Shown here: in pieces, positions 1 through 8,280 of the stretch
How the letters are laid out: every line of letters starts with the position of its first letter
Numbering within the stretch: position 1 is the stretch's first letter
NCBI RefSeq assembly: GCF_025567195.1
Contig: NZ_JAOQJF010000007.1
Location: forward strand, 72,494-136,493
Origin: Alitiscatomonas aceti
Lineage (GTDB): Bacteria; Bacillota; Clostridia; Lachnospirales; Lachnospiraceae
DNA length: 64,000 nucleotides
Direction: 5' to 3'
The notes under the pieces: model-generated
Told to the model about the DNA's origin: nothing
Seen by the model: only the letters and a program-made list of their open reading frames with translations
Databases searched by the model: none
Position numbers and translations under genes: made by a program

Positions 1-229
1 CAGCCTGTCCGGAGCATCCGCCGCCGCGAACGTTTACTAATACGTCGAACTTGTCAGCTGTCTCAGTAGCAACAAGCGGCTGACGAACGATGAGCTTTAA
101 GGTCTCAAGACCAAGATACTCGTCGATGTCTCTCTTATTGATAGTGATCTTACCTGTACCCGGAGTAAGATATACTCTGGCGATAGATTTTTTTCTTCTT
201 CCTGTTCCGTAGAATTTTGCGTTAGCCAT
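1..229 (-). CDS. rpsI: 30S ribosomal protein S9 (5' part, cut by window edge)
   Basis: This is the first 76 codons of S9, a small-subunit head protein whose C-terminal tail reaches the P-site tRNA. The tail itself lies outside the window. The N-terminus begins MANAKFYGTGRRKKSIARV, the typical S9 opening, followed by the TPGTGKITIN and GLETLKLIVRQPL segments. The ATG at 227-229 has an AGGAGG-type site about 8 bases upstream, inside the 26-base gap after rplM. rplM-rpsI is the universal pair, so co-transcription from the rplM promoter is expected. Confidence 0.97.
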   Translation of the reverse strand, partial: MANAKFYGTGRRKKSIARVYLTPGTGKITINKRDIDEYLGLETLKLIVRQPLVATETADKFDVLVNVRGGGCSGQA

Positions 230-255
230 TGTGATTTCCTCCTTTCAGACCTCGA

Positions 256-690
256 TTAAAATTTGATTTCTAATACTTCCGGCTTCTGTGCTGCCTGCTC
301 GTGGTCAGCGCCAGCGTATACGTGAAGCTTAGTCATCATGCTTCTTCCTAACGGTCCCTTCGGGAGCATACCCTTAACTGCTAACTCAACAACCTTCTCG
401 GGCTTCTTAGCCATCATCTCTTTTAATGTGGTCTCTTTCATTCCGCCCACATAATCGGAGTGGCTGTAATATACCTTCTGGTCTAACTTCTTACCTGTTA
501 CTTTTACCTTGGAAGCATTTACTACGATCACGTAGTCGCCGCAGTCGATGTGAGGAGTGAAGATCGGTTTGTTCTTTCCTCTTAATACCTTAGCTACTTC
601 AGATGCTAAACGTCCTAATGTATATCCCGTAGCGTCAACTACATACCATTTTCTTTCGATTGTTGCCGGACTAGCCATAAAGCTCTTCAT
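256..690 (-). CDS. rplM: 50S ribosomal protein L13
   Basis: L13 is a primary 23S-binding assembly protein. The 144 residues are the usual length. Typical segments are RKWYVVDATGYTLGRLASEV near the start, the HIDCGDYVIVVNA core, and KGMLPKGPLGRSMMTKLHVY near the end. An AGGAGG site sits just upstream of the ATG. The gene is first of the rplM-rpsI pair, with its own near-consensus promoter at 795-823 and a leader of roughly 100 nt. In many Firmicutes this pair directly follows truA, but here the pxp/DUF1445 operon separates them. Confidence 0.98.
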   Translation of the reverse strand: MKSFMASPATIERKWYVVDATGYTLGRLASEVAKVLRGKNKPIFTPHIDCGDYVIVVNASKVKVTGKKLDQKVYYSHSDYVGGMKETTLKEMMAKKPEKVVELAVKGMLPKGPLGRSMMTKLHVYAGADHEQAAQKPEVLEIKF

Positions 691-794
691 GGGTTGACCT
701 CCTGTTTGTGCTTAACTCAACTTTGTTCATTTATCGTAAAACACTGCTTCCGGGGCTTTGGTAACAGTATTTTCAACCGATGTCACAGTTATAC

Positions 795-823
795 ATTATA
801 TTATACTCTTCCGGGTGTGTCAA
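795..823 (-). promoter_or_regulatory. Sigma-A promoter of rplM-rpsI
   Basis: On the minus strand the -35 box TTGACA (818-823) and the -10 box TATAAT (795-800) are perfect and 17 bp apart. The transcript would start near 788, giving an approximately 98-nt leader before rplM. An L13-binding leader is known in other Firmicutes; I cannot confirm one here without folding. Confidence 0.88.
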
Positions 824-869
824 CCATTTTTTCTCGAAATCCAGCCGAAAAATCAAGGTTTTTCCGGTT

Positions 870-1697
870 TTACTCCGCCTTCCTCTTCCGGGTCTCCAGG
901 TATCCGTTGAGCTCAGAATTTTTAATATCCGTGATAAACATATGTCCGGGCGCATGGGTAATGACCACCGGCGGCTTTGCATGCTCCACTGCTGCCTGAG
1001 GGGTCACGCCGCAGGGCCAGAATACGGGGATCTCTCCCTCATAGAGATCCACTGCATCGCCGTAATCCGGCTTCATGATGTCCCTGATCCCAATCTCCGC
1101 CCCATCTCCCATATGGACCGGAGCACCATGGACATTGGGCATCTTTTCTGTGATCGCATACGCCTTTTGGGCATTCTCCGGCGTCATGGGCCGCATGGAG
1201 CAGACCATGGGGCCCTCAAAGGGGCCGGCCTTCACAGTCTCTATATTCGTCTTATACATGGGCACGTTCCGGCCCTGGGCAATGTGGCGTACCTGGATCC
1301 CAGCCTCCATCAGCGCCTCCTCAAAGGAAAAGGAGCAGCCGATGAGAAAGCCCGTATATCCCTCTTTCCAGTATGCAGACGCGTCTGTAAGCTCTTTTGT
1401 GAAGACTCCGTTTTCATAGACCCGGTACCTGGGGATATCTGTAACGATATTGGCTCCCTCTCCCATATCATGGGTCTCCGGCGTTCCCCGGACGATCTCC
1501 AGAACGGGGCATGCAAACGGATTCCTTCTGGTAAATTCTTCAAAATCTGCCGCATACTCCGGCGGCAGGATCACCAGGTTCGCCTGGGCGTATCCCCGAC
1601 ACATACCGGCAGTGGGGAAATCGATCACTCCCTCCCGGATCAGTTCCCGTACCTCTGCCGGTGTCTTATCCACATACGGTGTAATATCAAAAGCCAT
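870..1697 (-). CDS. DUF1445 family protein (putative hydro-lyase / D-glutamate cyclase type)
   Basis: A 275-residue protein of the YcsI/DUF1445 family. Typical segments are GMCRGYAQANLVILP near residue 31, NPFACPVLEIVRGTPE, the LIGCSFSFEEAL block, and the C-terminal FWPCGVTPQAAVEHAKPP and ITHAPGHMFITD motifs. The family is usually annotated putative hydro-lyase; homology to the mammalian D-glutamate cyclase DGLUCY, which makes 5-oxo-D-proline from D-glutamate, links it to pyroglutamate metabolism. It is the last gene of the pxpA-pxpB-pxpC operon, 11 bases after pxpC, as in B. subtilis where ycsI lies by ycsF-kipI-kipA. Substrate here is inferred from family and context. Confidence 0.9.
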   Translation of the reverse strand: MAFDITPYVDKTPAEVRELIREGVIDFPTAGMCRGYAQANLVILPPEYAADFEEFTRRNPFACPVLEIVRGTPETHDMGEGANIVTDIPRYRVYENGVFTKELTDASAYWKEGYTGFLIGCSFSFEEALMEAGIQVRHIAQGRNVPMYKTNIETVKAGPFEGPMVCSMRPMTPENAQKAYAITEKMPNVHGAPVHMGDGAEIGIRDIMKPDYGDAVDLYEGEIPVFWPCGVTPQAAVEHAKPPVVITHAPGHMFITDIKNSELNGYLETRKRKAE

Positions 1698-1708
1698 CTC
1701 TTCCTCCT

Positions 1709-2806
1709 TTACCGGAACTGTTCTATTTCCCGCTTAAGCTCCACCAGGAATTCTGTTCCATTGACCACCACCCGGTAGGTCCCATGGTCTCCCCAGTACC
1801 TCCGGTCCTCGTTTACCGCTGCTGCCAGTCCCACTGCCTGTAACTCTGATGCAGGCTCCGCAGGGCAGTTCAGCTCTTTCTCCAGCCGTTTCAGATAATC
1901 CCGCCACTGACAGTATAGCTCCTGGGCCTCTTCGATCCCTATCTTCTTAAAGCGGACCGTATGGCCGGGCATGCACTGGGCCAGCTCCGGAAGGTCCACG
2001 GAGACCACACAGGCGATCTTTGTATATCCGCCGGTGGTCTGGTGGTCTGCCATCATCACAATGGGGTTTCCATGGGACGGCACCTGGACCGCGCCGAAGC
2101 TGATGCCGTCAGTGATGATGTCTCCGCCGTTTTTATGGGCAATGACTGGTCCCTCCATCCTGCAGCCCATACGGTCATACTCGTTGGAAATGGTATAGGC
2201 GCTTCCTAAAAACGTGGAGATCCCTTCCTCTGTAAAGCAGTCGTCCTGGGGCCCCATGACCACCCGCAGCGTATGCTCTCTGGAGAAAAGCTCCGGAAGG
2301 AGAAGCTTTCTGGCGGCCATGTTGGGAAGCCAGGTCTTTGGCGACCGGAAGCCGATCTCATCTCCCGCTCCCAGCTTTCTTCCTTCGATCCCGCCGATCT
2401 TCGCCTTCAGGTTGGTGGAGCGGCTGCCCATGACCACGGGCACGTCAAGACCGCCTGCAAACGCCATATAAGCCCGGCTCCCTCCATACATGCCGCCGAA
2501 GCTTACGGTCTGCCCTGCCTTTATAAGGACAGCCTCATACCGGGGCAGGGGATTTCCGTCCACCTTTGCGCCCAGGTCGCCGCCGGTAACAGCGATCAGT
2601 TCATCCTCTGTAAATTCCATTATGGGTCCCATCATGGTCACTTCCAGGACCGCCTCGTTTTCATCGTTTCCCACCAGAATGTCCGCCAGTGCCGCAGCCC
2701 TGGTGTCCATGACGCCGGACACGGCCATTCCCGTTTCCTGGCTGCCGTACCGGCCCATGTCCTGGACCGTTGTGAGAAAACCTCCGTTCAGGATCCGGAT
2801 CCCCAT
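1709..2806 (-). CDS. pxpC: 5-oxoprolinase subunit PxpC (KipA family)
   Basis: A 365-residue protein of the biotin-dependent carboxyltransferase-like KipA/PxpC family. With PxpA and PxpB it forms the ATP-dependent 5-oxoprolinase that opens pyroglutamate to glutamate. Family segments include GFLTTVQDMGRYGSQETGM at the N-terminus, YMAFAGGLDVPVVMGSRST near residue 110, MGPQDDCFTEEG, and SHGNPIVMMADHQTTGGY. The pxpB stop and this ATG share one base (TAATG), which implies translational coupling. The companion KipI/KipA proteins of B. subtilis were first described as sporulation kinase regulators, but with YcsF-type PxpA present the metabolic role is the better call. Confidence 0.93.
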   Translation of the reverse strand: MGIRILNGGFLTTVQDMGRYGSQETGMAVSGVMDTRAAALADILVGNDENEAVLEVTMMGPIMEFTEDELIAVTGGDLGAKVDGNPLPRYEAVLIKAGQTVSFGGMYGGSRAYMAFAGGLDVPVVMGSRSTNLKAKIGGIEGRKLGAGDEIGFRSPKTWLPNMAARKLLLPELFSREHTLRVVMGPQDDCFTEEGISTFLGSAYTISNEYDRMGCRMEGPVIAHKNGGDIITDGISFGAVQVPSHGNPIVMMADHQTTGGYTKIACVVSVDLPELAQCMPGHTVRFKKIGIEEAQELYCQWRDYLKRLEKELNCPAEPASELQAVGLAAAVNEDRRYWGDHGTYRVVVNGTEFLVELKREIEQFR

Positions 2807-3537
2807 TACTCCACCTCCTTATGGAAGATCACATACTGGTACGTACCGGCCTCCACCTGCTTTTCGATGGCTTCGTACTCCGCCTCGTCCACTGCGCGGA
2901 ATTTTATATACTGGCCGGCCTCCAGGAGCACCGGCTTTTCCCGTTCTGCATCGTAAAGCTTCAGAGGCGTCCGTCCGATCAGCTGCCAGCCGCCAGGAGA
3001 CGCCACCGGATAGATCCCCGTCTGCTCCCCGGCAATGCCCACAGAGCCTCCCTCGATCTTTACCCGGGGGCTTTTAAGCCTCGGCGCTGCGATCTCCCGG
3101 CTCATGCCTCCCAGGTACGGGAAGCCGGCGATAAAGCCCAGCATATAGATCAGATATTCCCCGGACGTATGGATCCTTACGACCTCCTCCGGGGTCTTAT
3201 GGTTATGGGCCGCCACAAATTCCAGATCCGGCCCCATGTCCCCGCCGTAGAGCACAGGGATCTCGATGACCGACGGCGGCGGGATCTGGATGCTGTCCAT
3301 GGTCTCCAGGACTGCGTCAAACTTCTTTGTCAGCTCCCCGAACCGGATCACCTCCGGCCTGTACACCACTGATAAGGACCGGTAGGTGGGGATGGTCTCC
3401 ACCACTCCGTCTATGGCTTCCTTTTCCAAAGCGATCTTAAACGCCCGGATCCTCCGGTTGATCTCCGGGCTGATCTCATTTCCAAATTCCACGCAGACCG
3501 TGCAGTCGCCGGAAACCAGATATTTTATCTTTTCCAC
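2806..3537 (-). CDS. pxpB: 5-oxoprolinase subunit PxpB (KipI family)
   Basis: A 243-residue KipI/PxpB family protein. It has the ALSVVYRP-like block (RSLSVVYRPEVI, near residue 52), IEIPVLYGGDMGPDLEFVA, the HTSGEYLIYMLGFIAGFPYLGG core, and the SVGIAGEQTGIYPVASPGGW motif near residue 165 that marks the family. It is the second subunit of the 5-oxoprolinase. It lies 72 bases after pxpA and overlaps pxpC by one base. No sign of truncation. Confidence 0.93.
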   Translation of the reverse strand: MEKIKYLVSGDCTVCVEFGNEISPEINRRIRAFKIALEKEAIDGVVETIPTYRSLSVVYRPEVIRFGELTKKFDAVLETMDSIQIPPPSVIEIPVLYGGDMGPDLEFVAAHNHKTPEEVVRIHTSGEYLIYMLGFIAGFPYLGGMSREIAAPRLKSPRVKIEGGSVGIAGEQTGIYPVASPGGWQLIGRTPLKLYDAEREKPVLLEAGQYIKFRAVDEAEYEAIEKQVEAGTYQYVIFHKEVE

Positions 3538-3609
3538 AGCAGAATCTCCCCTTTCTTTCCGCAGGCCGTCCGGCTTTCCCAGGCCGCCGGTCCGCGTCCC
3601 CGCCTGATC

Positions 3610-4374
3610 TTACCGCTCCGCCAGGCTCCGTACCTCCACGCCCTCGGCGGCCAGGGCTTCCCGGATATTTTTCACAAATTCCAGGGCCTTGGGATTGTCC
3701 CCGTGGACGCAGATGGAGTCGGCCCGGATGGCGATCTCGTGTCCGCTTATGGTCTCCACGGTCCCTTCCTTTACCATACGTACCACCCGGCGGATGGCCA
3801 GCTCCTCATCCTTTATGACAGCGCCAGGAAGCTTTCTGGACACCAGGGTCCCATCGTCATTGTACGCCCGGTCCGCAAAGACCTCGCTGGCTGCCTTAAG
3901 GCCCGTTTCCTCCGCTGCCTTCACCATCTGAGAACCGGCCAGCCCCATGAAGATGATATCCTTATCCACCTCGTATACAGCCTCGCACATGGCCCTGGCC
4001 AGCTTTTCATCCACTGCTGCCATATTATAAAGGGCTCCGTGGGGCTTCACATGCTGGAGCTTCATTCCCAGGCTCCCAGTAAAGGCCATGAGAGCTCCCA
4101 GCTGGTATTTCACATAGGCCTTGGCCTCCTCCGGCGTCACGTTCATGTTCCGGCGGCCAAAGCCCATAAGGTCGGGAAAGCCCGGATGCGCGCCCACCGC
4201 TGTTTTGTATTCCCTGGCCATGGCCACCGTCTCTGCCATAACCATGGGATCTCCGGCGTGCCAGCCGCAGGCCACATTGGCGGAGGACACATACTTTAAG
4301 ATCTCCCGGTCCATGCCGATGGTATAATTTCCAAAGCTCTCTCCCAGATCACTGTTTAAATCCACATAATACAT
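3610..4374 (-). CDS. pxpA: 5-oxoprolinase subunit PxpA (LamB/YcsF family)
   Basis: A 254-residue LamB/YcsF family protein, the catalytic subunit of prokaryotic 5-oxoprolinase. Diagnostic segments are DLNSDLGESFG at residues 5-15, ANVACGWHAGDPMVM, GAHPGFPDLMGFGRR, and VKPHGALYN, which carry the conserved acidic and histidine residues of the family. First gene of pxpA-pxpB-pxpC-DUF1445, with a clear promoter at 4414-4442. A GGAGGGACAG-type ribosome site precedes the ATG. Confidence 0.95.
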   Translation of the reverse strand: MYYVDLNSDLGESFGNYTIGMDREILKYVSSANVACGWHAGDPMVMAETVAMAREYKTAVGAHPGFPDLMGFGRRNMNVTPEEAKAYVKYQLGALMAFTGSLGMKLQHVKPHGALYNMAAVDEKLARAMCEAVYEVDKDIIFMGLAGSQMVKAAEETGLKAASEVFADRAYNDDGTLVSRKLPGAVIKDEELAIRRVVRMVKEGTVETISGHEIAIRADSICVHGDNPKALEFVKNIREALAAEGVEVRSLAER

Positions 4375-4413
4375 ATACCTGTCCCTCCTGTTTCGCTCTT
4401 TTTTCCTACTGCT

Positions 4414-4442
4414 ATTTTATCCGACTTTTCCCCGTAAATCAA
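4414..4442 (-). promoter_or_regulatory. Promoter of the pxpABC-DUF1445 operon
   Basis: Minus-strand -35 TTGATT (4437-4442) and -10 TAAAAT (4414-4419) with a 17-bp spacer. It lies in the gap between the truA stop and pxpA, so the inserted operon can be expressed independently of the ecf-truA genes upstream. Confidence 0.78.
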
Positions 4443-4463
4443 TAGGACAGCGACCAATGTCCC

Positions 4464-5495
4464 CTAAACCAGGCGTTTTTCCACAGCCCTCCACCGGCCG
4501 TTCTCCGCCTGTACCAGACGGTAAAAGCCATATGTCTCCGCTCCGTTCAGCCCGCAGGCCTCCGGCGCCTCTATGAACACAGTCTCTGCGCCGTTCCAGT
4601 ACGCCTGGTGGACCATGCGGCGCACCAGCCGGATCACCTCCTCCGGCTCGCAGAAAAGGATCTTAAGCACCGCCGTTTTCGATGTTTCCAGCTCTGTCTG
4701 GTCCAGGATGTAGCTCCAGTGCTCATTTTCTCCGGTCACCATAAGAGCCGGTTCCTTTTCATATTCGATCCCCACCATGGTGAGCCCTCTGGCCGGGGCC
4801 GTTTCCCCTGCCTCCTTCCTGTCCCTGGCCTCCAGGATCTCCTTCACATGCTCCGGCGGCCAGACTCCCATGCCCACCTTCATTAAAGTCCCGGCAATGA
4901 TCCGGACCATGTTGTAGAGGAATCCGCTGCCCTTTAACCGGATGGTGATGATATCATCCGTTCCCCGGTCCACCGAAATATCATAAAGAGTCCGAACCGT
5001 CTCCTCCGCCTGATGGCCGGAGGAACAGAAGCTGGAAAAATCATGCTCTCCCAGAAGATATGCGGCTCCCTGGCGCATCTTTTCCACATCCAGGCTGTAA
5101 TAACAGAAATGGGCGTACAGCCGCCGGGTGGGCACGCTGATGCGGCAGTTTAAGATCTTATATTCATACGTTTTTACGCTGTTCTGCTTTCTGGGATGCC
5201 AGTCCAGGGGCACCTCCTCCGACTCCAGCACCCGGATATCCTCCGGCAGCTTCTGGTTCACCGCATAGCAAAGCTTTTCTCCCGGGATCCTGCTTTCCGT
5301 GTCAAACACCGCCACATTTCCCAGGGCATGGACGCCGGAGTCCGTCCGGCTGGCCCCGATAACGCAAACAGGCTCTTTCAGAAGTTCTGAAAGAGTCCCA
5401 TTTAAAATTTCCTCAATGGTAACGCCGTTGGGCTGCAGCTGCCAGCCGCAGTAGCCCGTTCCGTCGTATGCCACAGTCATTTTTATCCGTTTCAT
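4464..5495 (-). CDS. truA: tRNA pseudouridine synthase A with an extra C-terminal domain
   Basis: TruA makes pseudouridine at positions 38-40 of tRNA. The catalytic block ASRTDSGVHALG carries the essential aspartate at D52, and the KTYEYKI and DFSSFCSSGH segments are typical. The TruA fold ends near residue 245. About 95 further residues (EKEPALMVTGENEHW onward) have no TruA counterpart; the end (AYWNGAETVFIEAPEACG, then AETYGFYRLV) vaguely recalls the last strands of GNAT acetyltransferases. I start at the ATG with a GAGGGA site 7 bases upstream; an in-frame ATG 15 bases earlier overlaps that site. The gene follows ecfT, the standard place for truA. A second, ordinary-length truA lies at 40846-41604. 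Confidence 0.93.
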   Translation of the reverse strand: MKRIKMTVAYDGTGYCGWQLQPNGVTIEEILNGTLSELLKEPVCVIGASRTDSGVHALGNVAVFDTESRIPGEKLCYAVNQKLPEDIRVLESEEVPLDWHPRKQNSVKTYEYKILNCRISVPTRRLYAHFCYYSLDVEKMRQGAAYLLGEHDFSSFCSSGHQAEETVRTLYDISVDRGTDDIITIRLKGSGFLYNMVRIIAGTLMKVGMGVWPPEHVKEILEARDRKEAGETAPARGLTMVGIEYEKEPALMVTGENEHWSYILDQTELETSKTAVLKILFCEPEEVIRLVRRMVHQAYWNGAETVFIEAPEACGLNGAETYGFYRLVQAENGRWRAVEKRLV

Positions 5496-5537
5496 AAAAT
5501 GATCCCTCAAAATATTCTATATCGATCCCATCTCCCG

Positions 5538-6338
5538 TTACGCTGCGGCTTTGGCCGCCAGGAACAGAAGGAAATATCCGGCATAAACCAGATATGTGAT
5601 CCTGTCTCTCTTCTCATAACGGAGAGGCTTCATCTTTGTGCGCCCCTCGCCGCCGCGGTAGCACCGGGCTTCCATGGCCATAGCCAGATCTGTGGCCCTC
5701 CGGAACGCGGAGATGAACAGCGGCACCAGGAGAGGCACCATGGCCTTGGCCCTCTGGATCAGGTTCCCGCTTTCAAAATCAGCCCCTCTGGCCATCTGGG
5801 CCTTCATGATCTTATCGGTCTCCTCAATGAGGATCGGAATGAACCGCAGGGCAATGGACATCATCATGGACACTTCATGGACCGGAACTCCGATCTTTCC
5901 CATAAAGCCCAGGCTTTTTTCCAGACCGTCGGTCAGCTGGTTGGGCGTGGTCGTAAGGGTCAGGATCGTGGAGCCCAGCACCAGGAAGATCAGACGCACC
6001 GCCATAAAGGCCGCAAATTCCAGGCCTTCCCAGGTCATCTGAAGAAAGCCAATCTTAAAGATCGGTGTTCCCGGTGTCAGGAACAGGTTGAAGCTGACGC
6101 TGATGAGCAGCAGGATCACAATGGATTTCAGCCCGCGCACCATAAATTTTACCGGCACCCTGGACAGGCGGATGGCGGCTGCCAAAAACAGGGCGGCCAG
6201 GCCGTAGGCCCATACAGAATCCGCAATGAACAGCGTCACGATATATACCAGGGTCCCAAACAGCTTTGTCCTGGGATCCATCCGGTGGAGCACCGAGTCC
6301 ACCGGGTAATACTGGCCCAGCGTAATATCTCTTAACAT
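5538..6338 (-). CDS. ecfT: Energy-coupling factor transporter transmembrane protein EcfT
   Basis: The membrane scaffold of a group II ECF transporter, which joins EcfA1/EcfA2 to interchangeable vitamin- or metal-binding S components. The 266 residues include several hydrophobic helices and the two EcfT coupling signatures: ARGADFESGNL (residues about 186-196) and EARCYRGGEGRTKM (about 222-235), the family's A-R-G motifs. The start overlaps the end of ecfA2 by 7 bases. No S component is nearby, as usual for a shared group II module. Confidence 0.96.
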   Translation of the reverse strand: MLRDITLGQYYPVDSVLHRMDPRTKLFGTLVYIVTLFIADSVWAYGLAALFLAAAIRLSRVPVKFMVRGLKSIVILLLISVSFNLFLTPGTPIFKIGFLQMTWEGLEFAAFMAVRLIFLVLGSTILTLTTTPNQLTDGLEKSLGFMGKIGVPVHEVSMMMSIALRFIPILIEETDKIMKAQMARGADFESGNLIQRAKAMVPLLVPLFISAFRRATDLAMAMEARCYRGGEGRTKMKPLRYEKRDRITYLVYAGYFLLFLAAKAAA

Positions 6339-7219
6339 GTCTTATCCTCCCCGCAGCAGCCGGTCCCTTTGGCCTTTTTCCACAGAGCCAGGATCGCATC
6401 CCGCGCTTCCTCCACCGTGGTGATATCCTCATCCACCGGGATTCCCCGCTCCCGCAGGGCATGGACCACATAGGTGATCTGGGGAGCCGCCAGGCCCATG
6501 GCCTCCAGCTCCTTATAGTGGCGGAACACCTCCCTGGGCGTCCCATCGAAAACCTTTTCCCCATGGTTCATGACCACCAGACGGGATACGTACCGGGCCA
6601 CGTCCTCCATACTGTGGGACACCAGGATCACCGTCATGCCCTGTTCGGCATGGAGCCTTGCCACCAGGCCCAGGATATCGTCCCGTCCTTTGGGATCCAG
6701 GCCTGCTGTGGGTTCGTCCAGGATCAGTACCTCCGGCTTCATGGCCAGGACTCCCGCAATGGCCACCCGACGCTTCTGGCCTCCGGAAAGCTCAAAGGGG
6801 GACTGCTTATAAAAGCTCTCGTCCAGGCCGGTTAAGGCCAGAGCCTCCCTTGCCCGGGCTTCTGCCTCCTCCTGGGACAATCCCTGGTTCTTCGGTCCAA
6901 AGCATACGTCGGTAAGCACATCCACCTCGAAAAGCTGGTGCTCCGGATACTGGAACACCAGGCCCACATGGCTCCGCAGCTCCTTCATGGAAAAGCCTTC
7001 TCTGTAAATACTCTCTCCATTATAGAGGATATCGCCGCTGCTGGCCTTTAAAAGCCCGTTTAAATGCTGGGTCAGCGTGGATTTTCCAGAGCCTGTATGG
7101 CCGATCAGGCCGATAAACTCCCCGTCTCTGATGGTCAGATCCACGTTTTTCAGCGCGTACTGTTCAAATATGGTATCCTGTCCATAGATATGGCACAGGT
7201 TTTTTACTTCGATTGCCAT
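6332..7219 (-). CDS. ecfA2: Energy-coupling factor transporter ATPase EcfA2
   Basis: A 295-residue ABC ATPase. Walker A is GHTGSGKST near residue 40, the Q-loop is VFQYPEHQLFEVDV, the signature is LSGGQKRRVAIAG, Walker B is VLILDEPTAGLDP, and the switch histidine is in LVSHSMEDV. The Q-helix sequence and order mark it as EcfA2. Its ATG directly follows the ecfA1 stop codon and its end overlaps ecfT, so the three are translationally coupled. The C-terminus ends in a cysteine-rich tail (GCCGEDKTC), an unusual detail. Confidence 0.95.
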   Translation of the reverse strand: MAIEVKNLCHIYGQDTIFEQYALKNVDLTIRDGEFIGLIGHTGSGKSTLTQHLNGLLKASSGDILYNGESIYREGFSMKELRSHVGLVFQYPEHQLFEVDVLTDVCFGPKNQGLSQEEAEARAREALALTGLDESFYKQSPFELSGGQKRRVAIAGVLAMKPEVLILDEPTAGLDPKGRDDILGLVARLHAEQGMTVILVSHSMEDVARYVSRLVVMNHGEKVFDGTPREVFRHYKELEAMGLAAPQITYVVHALRERGIPVDEDITTVEEARDAILALWKKAKGTGCCGEDKTC

Positions 7220-8086
7220 TTAAGCCTCTTTTCTTTTTAACAGCGGCTCCAGGGCCGCCACCAGCTCGTCAATGGTCAGGATCCCGCAGGGGATCTCCAT
7301 GCCGGCAGCCTTCAGTTCATCGGCCAGCTCCGTCACCTGGGGCACGTCCAGGCTGTATCGTTTCAGTTCCTTCACCCGGGAAAACACCTCCCTGGGCGTT
7401 CCGTCCATGACCACATGGCCTGCATCCATGACCACCACCCGGTCCGCGTCGATGACCTCCTCCATATAGTGGGTGATCAGAAGGACCGTGATCCCTTCCT
7501 GTTTGTTGAGCTCATGGACCGTTTTTATGACTTCCTTGCGGCCGTTGGGGTCCAGCATGGCCGTGGGCTCGTCCAGGACGATGCACTGGGGCTTCATGGC
7601 CATGACGCCTGCAATGGCCACTCTTTGCTTCTGGCCGCCGGAAAGCTTATTGGGCGACTGGAGACGGTACGCCGTCATTCCCACAGCTTCCAGGCTCCGG
7701 TCCACCCGCTTCCAGATCTCGTCTGTGGGCACGCCCATATTTTCCGGTCCAAAGCCCACGTCCTCTTCCACCACATTGCCGATGATCTGGTTATCCGGGT
7801 TCTGGAATACCATGCCGGCGGTCTTCCTCACGTCCCAGAGATGCTCCTCGTCGCTGGTCTTCATGTCGGAAATATAGACCGTTCCATCCGAAGGAAGGAG
7901 GATCCCGTTCATCAGCTTGGCAAAGGTGGATTTTCCAGAGCCATTATGGCCCAGAATGGCCACAAAGCTCCCCTCCTCGATATCCAGGTTCACCCCCCGG
8001 AGGGCATGGCTCACCTCGTCCTTATCTGTCTCTTCATCGTGTCTGATATAGTCAAATATCAGATTTACTGCTCGTATGATTCCCAT
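7220..8086 (-). CDS. ecfA1: Energy-coupling factor transporter ATPase EcfA1
   Basis: A 288-residue ABC ATPase. Walker A is GHNGSGKSTF, the Q-loop VFQNPDNQIIGNVVEEDV is typical of EcfA1, the signature is LSGGQKQRVAIAG, Walker B is CIVLDEPTAMLDP, and the H-loop is LITHYMEEV. I start at the ATG at 8084-8086, preceded by AAAGG at 6 bases; the frame is open for 58 more codons upstream, but those residues are not ECF-like and span the promoter. First gene of ecfA1-ecfA2-ecfT-truA, with its own promoter at 8174-8202. Confidence 0.95.
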   Translation of the reverse strand: MGIIRAVNLIFDYIRHDEETDKDEVSHALRGVNLDIEEGSFVAILGHNGSGKSTFAKLMNGILLPSDGTVYISDMKTSDEEHLWDVRKTAGMVFQNPDNQIIGNVVEEDVGFGPENMGVPTDEIWKRVDRSLEAVGMTAYRLQSPNKLSGGQKQRVAIAGVMAMKPQCIVLDEPTAMLDPNGRKEVIKTVHELNKQEGITVLLITHYMEEVIDADRVVVMDAGHVVMDGTPREVFSRVKELKRYSLDVPQVTELADELKAAGMEIPCGILTIDELVAALEPLLKRKEA

Positions 8087-8173
8087 AGCTGGCCTTTCTT
8101 TCCAGGCAGGTCCGGCCGGAACGCCGCAGGCTGCCTGTCTGATCCGTTTTCCAGATTGTTTACTCGTTCCTAA

Positions 8174-8202
8174 AGTGTAGTTGATAATTTCCGGTTCGTC
8201 AA
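8174..8202 (-). promoter_or_regulatory. Promoter of ecfA1-ecfA2-ecfT-truA
   Basis: Minus-strand -35 TTGACG (8197-8202), 17-bp spacer and -10 TACACT (8174-8179). It gives an approximately 80-nt leader to ecfA1 and uncouples the ECF module from the choline-binding-protein genes upstream. Confidence 0.75.
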
Positions 8203-8280
8203 GAGATTTTACAAAACAAATCGCAACAGTGGGCCGCACAGCTTCCGCCATACCGCCCACGATCTATTTTTCATATTTCC

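Noticed and set aside
780..1778. Plus-strand frame of 332 codons
   Set aside because: It is the antisense of the DUF1445 gene; it lacks a ribosome site and has Arg/His/Leu-rich shadow composition.
5499..6335. Plus-strand frame of 278 codons
   Set aside because: Exactly opposite ecfT, whose membrane-protein features and overlap with ecfA2 are clear; the opposite frame is Gln/His-rich without motifs.
8087..8260. N-terminal 58-codon extension of EcfA1
   Set aside because: The extra residues are not ECF-like and the region contains the promoter.
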